NCBI RefSeq assembly: GCF_021730395.1 | Contig: NC_069373.1 | Coordinates: 50,868,501-50,932,500, forward strand | From: Mercenaria mercenaria | Lineage: Eukaryota > Mollusca > Bivalvia > Venerida > Veneridae | DNA: 64,000 nucleotides | Reading direction: 5' to 3' | Shown here: in pieces, positions 26,901-32,025 of the stretch | How positions within the stretch are numbered: position 1 is the first letter of the stretch | Layout: each line of letters starts with the position of its first letter | Notes under the pieces: generated by a model | Databases searched by the model: none | Told to the model about the DNA's origin: nothing | Seen by the model: only the letters and a program-made list of their open reading frames with translations | Position numbers and translations under genes: made by a program

Positions 26901-27315
26901 CGGCAATTTCGGTAGAAATTTACTTTATATTTCGTTTCATTTAGACATTACATATATCTGCTAGTGTTTTATTTGACCTATCAGTATCTTACGATTCTGA
27001 TTTTTAAAATGTTAGATGGACGTCGTGAGAGACTCATGAAGTCCAGTTATAATATTTCACAAAGTTTTGGATATATTTACAGCCAGAAGAGACACACATT
27101 TTTCTGAGACGGCGGGGTCATCTCGTAGGACGTCTGTCGAATATGACGGAAACAGTCTAGGCACAACCCAACAACAAATCCCTGACATTCTTTTAAATAG
27201 CTCTAAAAAGAGTTTAGACAATTTATCGTCGTCTATGATAGAAATAAGGACAGGAATCGCTTCTATTATGGAAGAAGTTATCAAAAGAGATGGTTTGCCT
27301 GCAGATCTTGAATGA
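896..27315 (+). CDS. KIF28P-like: KIF28P-like kinesin (kinesin-3 related), 5' end outside the window
   Basis: Microtubule motor with an N-terminal kinesin motor, a short coiled-coil linker, an FHA domain and a KIF1/KIF28-type C-terminal region. Exons that join in phase: 896-1028, 1472-1548, 2313-2427, 2839-2944, 15659-15757, 15983-16077, 16202-16243, 16499-16569, 16862-17069, 18153-18187, 18826-18906, 19577-19591, 20183-20297, 20926-20992, 21376-21501, 22141-22286, 22539-22687, 22969-23106, 23456-23680, 24455-24523, 25825-25944, 26172-26403, 27083-27315. They total about 898 codons plus stop. Motifs in order: P-loop [26 protein letters not shown] (switch I), DLAGSER (switch II), YRDSKLT, FHA core, DPFWEP. 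This order matches KIF28P, a family member annotated as a pseudogene in human. The upstream part of the motor, roughly 100 residues, is missing to the left. Oddities are an in-frame TAG at 1486-1488, three GC-AG introns and splice-site repeat arrays. Cargo and function are not readable from sequence. Confidence 0.88.
2945..4788 (+). other. Left part of the 12.7-kb kinesin intron
   Basis: This is intron sequence between the exon ending NENSS and the exon beginning RAHT. Apart from the SINE at about 3747-4187 I see no gene or recognisable element. The sequence is AT-rich with scattered homopolymers. Confidence 0.6.
3747..4187 (-). mobile_element. tRNA-derived SINE with (AAT)n tail, reverse orientation
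   Basis: On the minus strand the element begins at about 4187 with a tRNA-like head. It has an A-box-like TAGCTCAGTGG, an anticodon-arm-like stretch and a B box GGTTCGATACC. A body of about 330 bp follows, ending in a GCGCTATATAAATCTGG-like tail and an (AAT)n run (TTA repeats at 3747-3768 on the plus strand). A second, 5'-truncated copy of the same tail lies at 39735-39841, which supports a dispersed family. I could not define target duplications with confidence. Confidence 0.75.
4789..5908 (-). repeat. 3' LTR of the first LTR element (1120 bp)
   Basis: This reads TGTAACGGCC to TTCTTACA on the plus strand, with the canonical TG/CA ends. It aligns over its whole length with 14459-15582. Just inside it, the minus strand has a purine-rich tract (GTTGGGGAGAG) that fits a polypurine tract, which sets the element's orientation. 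Confidence 0.9.
5909..6637 (-). other. 3' untranslated part of the first LTR element with degenerate short repeats
   Basis: Between the 3' LTR and the accessory reading frames there is non-coding sequence. From about 6110 to 6450 a motif like ACAGCACACCTGTATCTC recurs about five times at irregular spacing of 60-75 bp. It is probably an element-internal tandem repeat that has decayed. Confidence 0.6.
6638..8029 (-). CDS. Accessory reading frames of the first LTR element, unknown family
   Basis: Two stretches of open frame (about 240 and 205 residues) lie downstream of integrase, where retroviruses and some Ty3/gypsy elements carry env. The upstream one starts with a possible zinc-binding segment (CPMCCHKE, then H-P) and continues as a mixed charged, largely helical-looking protein. 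The downstream one has a low-complexity Ser/Thr/Asn-rich N-terminus followed by a segment rich in aromatic and charged residues ([19 protein letters not shown]). I see no signal peptide, furin-like site or membrane segment, so I do not call env. I do not recognise the family. As part of a decayed element it is treated as a fossil. Confidence 0.5.
8030..8957 (-). other. Spacer between integrase and accessory frames of the first LTR element
   Basis: This is AT-rich sequence within the element in which I recognise no conserved domain. It may contain a leader or splice region for the downstream frames, but nothing in the sequence proves it. Confidence 0.5.
8958..11752 (-). CDS. pol: pol region of the first LTR element (RT, RNase H, integrase)
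   Basis: Reverse transcriptase shows the Ty3/gypsy signatures [18 protein letters not shown] and [12 protein letters not shown]. RNase H includes [12 protein letters not shown]. Integrase shows the H2C2 zinc-binding segment ([26 protein letters not shown]) and the catalytic-core segments MDILGPLP and LTDQGTNFT. Domain order is RT, RNase H, integrase, as in Ty3/gypsy and unlike copia. The region is a broken fossil copy. Confidence 0.88.
11753..12515 (-). other. Protease-containing segment of the first LTR element
   Basis: Between gag and reverse transcriptase the minus strand encodes residues resembling an aspartic protease core ([11 protein letters not shown], about 12340-12390). It therefore supplies the protease part expected between gag and RT. 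It is decayed. Confidence 0.6.
12516..13936 (-). CDS. gag: gag region of the first LTR element
   Basis: The N-terminal part is very rich in Arg, Ser and His ([11 protein letters not shown]-like runs). The middle has a gag capsid-like stretch ([21 protein letters not shown], reading roughly P-F-G-WE-Y--HF). A single CCHC zinc knuckle ([15 protein letters not shown]) comes near the C-terminus, which is the usual order for Ty3/gypsy gag. The region is broken. Confidence 0.8.
13937..14458 (-). other. 5' leader and primer-binding site of the first LTR element
   Basis: The minus strand just inside the 5' LTR carries TGGTGTCAGAAGTG (complement at 14442-14455), three bases from the LTR end. That is the form of primer-binding site that I associate with tRNA-Leu in some molluscan Ty3/gypsy elements, from memory. 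The rest of the stretch is untranslated leader. Confidence 0.65.
14459..15582 (-). repeat. 5' LTR of the first LTR element (1124 bp)
   Basis: Same sequence as 4789-5908 apart from about two dozen substitutions and small indels, including a short CACACAGTTAA duplication near its TG end. It ends CTTACA at 15582, followed by the ATAT target duplication. Confidence 0.9.
15659..17069 (+). CDS. KIF28P-like: Kinesin motor, exons 5-9 in window (switch I to neck)
   Basis: 15659-15757 encodes [12 protein letters not shown] and KINMVDLAG. 15983-16077 begins [18 protein letters not shown] and continues [13 protein letters not shown]. 16202-16243 encodes [14 protein letters not shown]. 16499-16569 encodes [18 protein letters not shown]. 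16862-17069 encodes [31 protein letters not shown] and a neck/coiled-coil start ([15 protein letters not shown]). Together these are the switch I, switch II (DLAGSER) and microtubule-binding parts of the motor. Phases agree at all junctions. The last exon ends AAG at 17069 and is followed by GC rather than GT. Reading on would hit a stop at once, whereas joining to 18153 restores [12 protein letters not shown]. Confidence 0.9.
17070..17075 (+). promoter_or_regulatory. GC-type 5' splice site (AAG|GCTAGT)
   Basis: The exon ending at 17069 must end in phase 1 to join G to AA and read GAA-ATC at 18153. No GT donor gives that phase here, and the frame closes with TAG at the GCTAGT itself. The matching AG acceptor is at 18151-18152. 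Confidence 0.7.
17371..17986. mobile_element. Short inverted-repeat (MITE-like) element in intron
   Basis: The left end (ATCATTACATTTCACATTTA onward) and the reverse complement of the right end (AAATCATTTCACATATACAC onward) match for about 35-40 bp with some mismatches, both continuing into AACTGAAACCG. Inside, a segment CCGATGCCGTTTTCTTC is repeated directly at about 17416 and 17477. There is no coding capacity. The likely nature is a non-autonomous DNA transposon. Target duplications are not clear. Confidence 0.5.
18153..19591 (+). CDS. KIF28P-like: Kinesin coiled-coil linker exons (10-12 in window)
   Basis: 18153-18187 gives [12 protein letters not shown] (first codon split). 18826-18906 gives [19 protein letters not shown] and KETKRTME. 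19577-19591 is a 15-base exon giving KQTLE. The peptides are Lys/Glu-rich with heptad-like spacing, as expected for the linker between motor and FHA domain. All three exons end in GAG followed by GTA donors. The 15-base exon and its donor side align with the end of exon 18153-18187 and its intron start, pointing to duplication of an exon junction. The middle exon lies between a tandem array of acceptor units and a tandem array carrying its donor. Confidence 0.75.
18234..18825 (+). repeat. Tandem array of about 22 splice-acceptor-like 27-bp units
   Basis: The unit consensus is AAGCAGCTGCTTTCTGCC followed by TTTCAGATT: a pyrimidine tract plus AG, then the first bases of an exon. About 22 units can be counted by their AG ends. 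Most are 27 bp; one has four extra bases (about 18545) and several at the right end are shorter or diverged. A four-unit higher-order period (108 bp) shows as TTGCAG variants at 18359-18364 and 18467-18472. The last unit's AG (18824-18825) is the true acceptor of exon 18826-18906, whose first bases (ATACAGCAAATA) resemble unit starts (ATTTAGCAAATA at about 18770). The array therefore looks like repeated copying of this intron-exon junction. Confidence 0.85.
18907..19290 (+). repeat. Tandem 111-bp repeat beginning at the splice donor, 3.4 copies
   Basis: The unit starts GGTATAATTACCATATTATA and ends in CACAGAGATATATACAGATA plus a few bases. Starts fall at 18907, 19018, 19130 and 19241, giving periods of 111, 112 and 111. 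The first start is the donor GAG|GTATAA of exon 18826-18906, and each later unit carries AAAG or AGAG before GTATAA, so the donor is copied with the repeat. Copies are about 95% or more alike by eye, so the expansion is recent. Any downstream donor would add an immediate TAA to the message. Confidence 0.88.
20183..22286 (+). CDS. KIF28P-like: Kinesin FHA-domain exons (13-16 in window)
   Basis: 20183-20297 gives [12 protein letters not shown] and [20 protein letters not shown], the PHL-NLNEDP entry to the kinesin-3 FHA domain. 20926-20992 gives [20 protein letters not shown]. 21376-21501 gives [23 protein letters not shown] and TTLKHQD, the FHA core (EHC, VNG, H-D). 22141-22286 gives [20 protein letters not shown] and a tail. 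FHA domains bind phosphothreonine, but in kinesin-3 proteins the domain often acts in dimer regulation; which holds here is not visible. The third exon ends CAG-GAC-AG at 21501 before GCAAGT. Only this GC junction restores the Arg codon with 22141. Confidence 0.88.
20366..20646 (+). mobile_element. tRNA-derived SINE with 9-bp target duplication
   Basis: It has a tRNA-like head with A-box-like TAGCTTAATAGGGAGAGCG and B box AGTTCGATCCC. The body includes CTCCGTGACGATTTAACAGA and ATCCAGGGCCACTGGTTAGG and ends in a (CAAA)n-type tail. It is flanked by TTATATCCA at 20357-20365 and again at 20647-20655, exact 9-bp copies. It sits in the intron between two FHA exons, in sense orientation. The cloverleaf is degenerate, so this is not a tRNA gene. 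Confidence 0.88.
21502..21507 (+). promoter_or_regulatory. GC-type 5' splice site (CAG|GCAAGT)
   Basis: This is the strong-consensus GC donor AG|GCAAGT after the FHA core exon. The next exon at 22141 needs a phase-2 donor (AG + G = Arg). The nearby GT at 21506 is phase 0 after an extra CAA and breaks the frame. Confidence 0.78.
21633..21664. repeat. Dispersed copy of the 111-bp repeat core
   Basis: GTGTAAACATAAGTATACAG continuing to CACAGAGA matches the core of the tandem unit at 18907-19290 at about 30 of 32 bases, some 2.4 kb away in another intron. The core may therefore derive from a dispersed element. Confidence 0.6.
22539..25944 (+). CDS. KIF28P-like: Kinesin C-terminal region exons (17-21 in window)
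   Basis: 22539-22687 gives [20 protein letters not shown] and [13 protein letters not shown]. 22969-23106 gives [34 protein letters not shown]. 23456-23680 gives [31 protein letters not shown] and [14 protein letters not shown]. 24455-24523 gives [15 protein letters not shown]. 25825-25944 gives [19 protein letters not shown]. The EANAIA, DPFWEP and SLAY motifs are hallmarks of the region C-terminal to the FHA domain in KIF28/KIF1-type kinesins. The acceptor of the first exon (GCAAAAG, 22538) is chosen by phase. A nearer-consensus TATAG at 22396-22400 would give a stop. That exon ends AAG at 22687 and the following GCGAGT is the only donor in the right phase. Confidence 0.85.
22688..22693 (+). 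promoter_or_regulatory. GC-type 5' splice site (AAG|GCGAGT)
   Basis: A phase-0 end is needed to meet GTA-TTC-ATA at 22969. The GT four bases further on gives a stop within six codons of the next exon. This is the third GC-AG junction in the gene. Confidence 0.68.
25087..25182 (+). mobile_element. Probable 3' end of a retroposon with (TTGAATC)n tail
   Basis: The end reads GAGCCAATAAAAATCTTGAA and then repeats of CTTGAAT to about 25180. A polyadenylation-like signal followed by a short 7-bp tandem tail is typical of non-LTR retroposon ends. No coding part is recognisable, so the family is unknown. It lies in a kinesin intron. Confidence 0.45.
26172..27315 (+). CDS. KIF28P-like: Kinesin tail exons (22-23 in window) and stop
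   Basis: 26172-26403 gives [20 protein letters not shown] followed by a Ser/Thr-rich tail ([18 protein letters not shown]). An in-frame GTGAGA donor at 26404 joins in phase 1 to 27083, giving [17 protein letters not shown] and a C-terminal helix-like segment ([17 protein letters not shown]) that ends in TGA at 27313-27315. If the donor is not used, the frame runs to a TAG at 26457-26459 after an acidic [10 protein letters not shown] stretch. Two alternative C-termini are therefore possible. The spliced form is favoured because the second exon has clean borders and is followed by a polyadenylation signal. Confidence 0.65.
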
Positions 27316-27365
27316 AAAAATACTATCGCCTCAGTTTCAGATGACTTTTTATATATACAGATAAA

Positions 27366-27371
27366 AATAAA
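27366..27371 (+). terminator. Polyadenylation signal AATAAA of the kinesin gene
   Basis: AATAAA lies 51 bases after the TGA at 27315, with GT/T-rich sequence about 30-80 bases downstream (TTTTGTTTATTTGTTTGTTT near 27411). Confidence 0.55.
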
Positions 27372-28677
27372 ATCAGGGATTCTTGCGATTTTTAATTAGT
27401 TTTTCATCAGTTTTGTTTATTTGTTTGTTTGTGAGTTTCTCTCCTTGTTTGTTCTTCTCTCATGCTGAACACAAATGTCTACTGAAACATCAAGACGTCA
27501 TGGAAAAATATGTCTATAAAACAACTTTTACAAAAAAAAAAAAAAACTCGTTTAATATCACCGAGAAGAAATTACAAAGTATATAATTTATTTGTGATTT
27601 TCGCAAATTATAATGAAATTTATATATCATAGTCTTACTCTTTTTACATGTTGAGTTTTGCAAGTATTGCAAAATAGAAATGCAACGTGTTAGGCAACCA
27701 CAGCAAAAGTTCATATTGATATTAGTGAAAACAGCTGTGTTGGTGATAAACAAACCACTCTTTAGAATAATATAAATTCCTCGTATTCAAACAGCACCAT
27801 CTGATTATGTTATTACGCAAAATAAAACGTACTAACGACAGAAATTGTCTATTTTGAATTGATTTTCAAAAAAGATAACCAAGTCCTCTACTCGGTTTCT
27901 GTATATAAATTTTAAAATCATTTTTCATAATTGATTTCTTTGTTCGTTATCAAAGTCGTCCCTGGCTGGATCAATGGTAAGTCTGAACACAAGTTCGGTA
28001 TATTTCAACTTCATGGTAATTTTCCAGCGCAGATAAATGTATAGATACAAATGTTACTGCTATAGAAGCATTATTTTGCCTGTAATAAATTTTGTCTTTT
28101 TCACTCAATTTTGTCAAGCATGTTTATTTGATATCAATGCAAAATTGCGTAAAATTATAAAAATAGAACATTTTTGTTTGTATACATACACACATTCATC
28201 CATTCATACATAAATATACATGTTGTATAGCTGAATATTTAAAATGAAAATCTTCCACTGGTTGTAGGTACAGATGAAATCTTGCTTATCATATTCATCA
28301 AATAGTTATGAAAGTAAAATAAATATGATTTTCTTTATAGCACTACTTTCGTATTTATAGAAATTAATGATACCTAATGATTTTTTCAAAGGAGCACAGC
28401 AACGTACAGTTACGATTAAGTTTCATCATCTAACGTTAGCATTTTTCGAAAAATAAACAATAACGAATAAAGAGGAAAGGAACTAAAAATGAATTTAGAA
28501 TTTTAGTCCTGTTTTACGTAAAATAATAATGCAACAGTCTGTTACACAAATGCTGTTCGTTCAACGTCATTTACAGCACGAGAATAGCTTTTGTCGATAA
28601 CAGAAAGCAGCGCAAATTCCAGATTCTCACGCAAAAATCGATCTCTGTTAGTTCGTCATCAAGTCTTGTTCAAGTTT
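27372..28677. other. Intergenic, nothing recognised
   Basis: AT-rich sequence with no open frame of family character and no repeat that I can name. It separates two convergent genes, the kinesin (+) and the GTPase (-). Confidence 0.5.
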
Positions 28678-29779
28678 TCATAATCTTAGTTTTACCAGCA
28701 ACAACTCATCCTCTGCCATAACCTTACAGATCTTTTCCAAACACTCTTGCATTGTACGAGGGGACTTTTGTGCAGAGTAAAGCATATCAAGGCCCGGAAA
28801 CGTATATTTCGAATATTTTTTCATTTCCTCCGTCTCTGAATACAACTGTTTTGCATCACTGATTTCTTTACTACACGACCTCAGCTGACTTTCAATATCT
28901 TTCTCAGACATATCAACTTCTTCTGCAAACTGTTTTAGCGAGGCTTTGTCGATACAATATCTCTCTCGACAAGTTTCAAATATTTTAGTCACATGGTACG
29001 TGCCAAGCGTTGACTCGAGTTTTGGGATTGGTAAAACTCCAGTCACTACAGACGCGATCTTTCTACCGATGAATTCTTTCTCAAGCATTTTTGTTTTCGA
29101 TTCGATTCTTTTTTCCATGTGCTCATACAAAAGGTAGCAGATAGCCTTCACTTTCATGCTTAATAGACCTTTAAGGTTTTCCACCAATGAAACTAAAGAA
29201 ACAAAGTCGTATTTTGTTTTGTCTCGTGAATTTACTAGGTAAATAACATCACGATAATTTTGCAGATCTCACTTACCCTGGTCTATATTTCTCTCTATAC
29301 CAGTTCTGATCATTTTCATGCATGTATACTCACTGAAATTATCTGGATCGGGGTCGTCTTCTCTGGAATTACGTAGATCAAAATCAATTTTTGTCCGGAC
29401 GAAAAGAACATTTCGTCGGACTTCTATAGCTTTGTTTGCTATCCACAAATCATTTTCGGTAAAGCGCCCACTGGACACAATAACAATGACGCTGAAATCG
29501 AGCAGTTTGGTTTTCTCCATGTAGTCATCCTTTGAAAAGCCTTGTGTTCCAATTCCAGGATAGTCTTCCAGTACAACATGATCATTTCCTGGATATTTCC
29601 GAGACTCCCACTGGAGCCGCGCCTTTGTCTCTGGGTTTCAGTCCTCGTAGAGCATTTATAAGACTTGATTTTTCAGCACCAGTATTACCTGTTACACCGA
29701 CAATTAGTTTCTTGTCTTTCCAAGACTCAAATTTCTTGGTGATGTAATTGTTGAATCCATGTAGAGTAGCAGTTCCCAT
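28678..29779 (-). pseudogene. IRG-like (immunity-related) GTPase, intronless, probably inactive
   Basis: Reading from 29779 leftwards: MGTATLHGFNNYITKKFESW, a P-loop region GVTGNTGAEKSSLINALRG, then APVGVSE. After a one-base frame change near 29600 come LEDYPGIGTQGFSKDDYMEK, VIVSSGRFTENDLWIANKA and FVRTKIDFDL. A TGA at 29269-29271 interrupts. The same frame then continues with YRDVIYLVNSRDKTKYDF and a helical C-terminal domain to TGA at 28678. The order of G1, DxPG (G3) and TKID (G4), spacing and C-terminal helices match interferon-inducible IRG GTPases, which are expanded and often intronless in molluscs. The Gly before the P-loop Lys is Glu (codon 29672-29674). Three defects argue for a pseudogene. 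Sequencing error could explain one, hardly all. A splice donor-like GGTAAGT overlaps the TGA, but the following codons look homologous, so I do not call an intron. Confidence 0.8.
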
Positions 29780-30229
29780 TTCTGAATTCAGCTCTTATTC
29801 ATTTATGAACGATCGGAAATTCTACAATATATTTGCAAGAGAGTTTTTGTTGTAAAAATGACAATACGTATTTTAACAGTAGGCAAATCAGTGGAATTTC
29901 TGATTAAAATTAAAGCTTGTTACTCTCTTTTAAGCAACTTTTTAACGATGAAATAGACATTATACATCAAATGCTCGGTAGCGTATTAGGATCGGCATTT
30001 TTAAAAACTATATCTGATTCATTTTTTTTTATTTTTTCCAAACTCTTCTGCCCGTTAAACCTTAAAATGCTTAAGACTGTCTTCATAGACCTTCCAAACT
30101 GTTGCAACTAATCTCATAAGTTTGACCTGCATCAAAGTCTGTGCAAGAAACATGGGACATATCACTGATCGTATGGCCGTTTTAAATTTATTGAGAATAC
30201 ATGTACTTATAGACTACTTGGGATAACTG
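29780..30229. other. Intergenic, nothing recognised
   Basis: No gene, RNA or repeat family recognised. It lies upstream of the GTPase pseudogene. No clear promoter element could be assigned. Confidence 0.4.
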
Positions 30230-31040
30230 GTGGACTTCTTAGAGAGATGTTTGTTAAACGTGTATGCCCCCATGATGGGTTGTCCCATTATCAGTCATGT
30301 GATCACTATGACATTGACCTTTGACCTACTGACATCAATAACAATAGGGGTCATCAACTTTAAAAGTCCAATCATGCTATCAAGTTTGAAAATACTGGGT
30401 CAAGCGGTTTTCAAATTATTTAGCGGTCAAGTGGTTTTCAAGTTTATTTAACGATTTTCAAGGTTCATGTCTGTTAGACATTGACTTTGACCTAATGATC
30501 CCACATTAGGGGTCATTTATTTTATAAGCCCAATCATGCTATAAAGTGTGAAGATTCTGGCTCGAATGTTTCTCAACTTATTTAGCGGAAACGATTTTTC
30601 AATGTTCAGACCCCAGTGACCTTGACCTTTGACTTACTAATCTAAAAAACAACAGGATCACCTACTTTATAAGCCGAATCATGCTAACAAGTTTGAAGAT
30701 TCTGGTGATTGTCAAGTTTTTGGGCAGCAACGCTTTCCAATATTCAGACCCCTGTGACCTTGACATTTGACCTACTGATCCTCTAAACATAGAGGCCATC
30801 TACTTTATAAGCCCTAACATGCTAATAAGTTTTAAGGTTCTGGGTCTAGTGATTCTCAAACTATTGGGCGGAAACGATTTTCAAGGTTTGAGCCCCTGTG
30901 ATCTTGACCTTTAAACTACTGACCATAAAAAACGATATGTGTCATTTTCTTTATAAGCATAAACCTGCTACTAAGTCTGAAGGTCCTGGGTCAAGTGGTT
31001 CTCAAGTTATTGGGCGGAAACCCTAATGAATTATTCTATA
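30230..31040. repeat. Divergent tandem repeat, about 140-bp unit, five copies
   Basis: The motif TTGACCTTTGACCTACTGA or close variants recurs at about 30314, 30481, 30623, 30760 and 30903, each followed by GGGGTCAT-like, TTTATAAGCCCAATCATGCT, AAGTTTGAAGATTCTGGGTC and GGCGGAAACGATTTTCAAGG segments in the same order. Periods are about 137-166 bp. Copies differ by perhaps 15-25%, so the array is old. I recall this kind of repeat from other bivalve genomes. Confidence 0.8.
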
Positions 31041-31200
31041 TTTATTCTTACAGACTGTTTAATACCCTGGTCACAAGAACGCTACGAGCTCCGTACAAGT
31101 AGGTTTTCAGTCAAATTTGGCAAACTCGTACGGCGTCCGTACGGACACCGTTGACTCGTCGAGCGCCGTATGGATTTTTTGAACTCGTAGAGGACTCAGG

Positions 31201-31372
31201 TGTAATAATGTTGGTGGATATAAAGGAGACACAACTGTTTTCTAAGCTTTAATCTATAGGAATGAATATTCTATGTACAACAAACATACAAGTAAGAGAG
31301 TGGTCAGTGGGCGGTGCTTATCAGTAGACCTGATAGCTGTGATTCGCCAGTGGACTAGCCTATAATGTAACA
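31201..31372 (-). repeat. 3' LTR of the second LTR element (172 bp)
   Basis: TGTAATAATGTTGG to TAATGTAACA on the plus strand. I saw no difference from 35974-36145. It is short for a Ty3/gypsy LTR. Confidence 0.92.
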
Positions 31373-32025
31373 TCTCCCTTCTTCATAAAAAAATGAAACA
31401 CATCAAACAGTTAACTAGCTCCAGCAACTGTCAGTTCAAAGCAATAAAAGTCTCATGAAAGCTCAGCCTTCTGCTAGAGATTGATTAATGTATTCCAGGT
31501 AGACTATCAAGTTACAGTTCTGTTCCATTCGAATGTTTATCACTTCACGGCTCATTTACAATCAAAGATCTCTGTCTGTTTCAAAGCTGTAAGATCATCA
31601 CTCTAATAATATAGCTCTAAGTAATCAACTATATTTCATTTACTTATCTTGAGCATCATTCATTATATCACCAAAATATATATAATATACACACACACAC
31701 ATTGTGAACTATTTCATCACTTTATAACAGTAAATATTAATTATCATATTGATCAAAAAGACAACCTTTGAGGTGGTTTAATACTACGACCTGATCTTGT
31801 TCTATAAGTGGCTGGACTGGCCTGGGGCGGATCAGTTACTGTTGTTTGTGGGGATGGTGTTTTTTGCGGAGATTGCTGTGTAGATTGTTCCAGCGAGGGT
31901 GGGGTAGAATATTGAGCTTGAGGCATGTTAGACTCAATTTGTTTGGAACTCTCTGTAGAATTATTTGTGTTGTGTGTTGTTTGTAAAGGGAAAGGTGCTG
32001 TGCATAGTTCATGTTCTGTGAATGG
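31373..32025 (-). other. 3' untranslated region of the second LTR element
   Basis: AT-rich with a short CA run near 31690. The purine-rich tract lies at its LTR edge. No further reading frame of family character was seen. Confidence 0.6.

Noticed and set aside
29190-29280. Intron in the IRG-like gene beginning GGTAAGT
   Set aside because: The stretch after it encodes residues that match the family (YLVNSRDKTKYDF), and the resulting intron would be under 90 bases.
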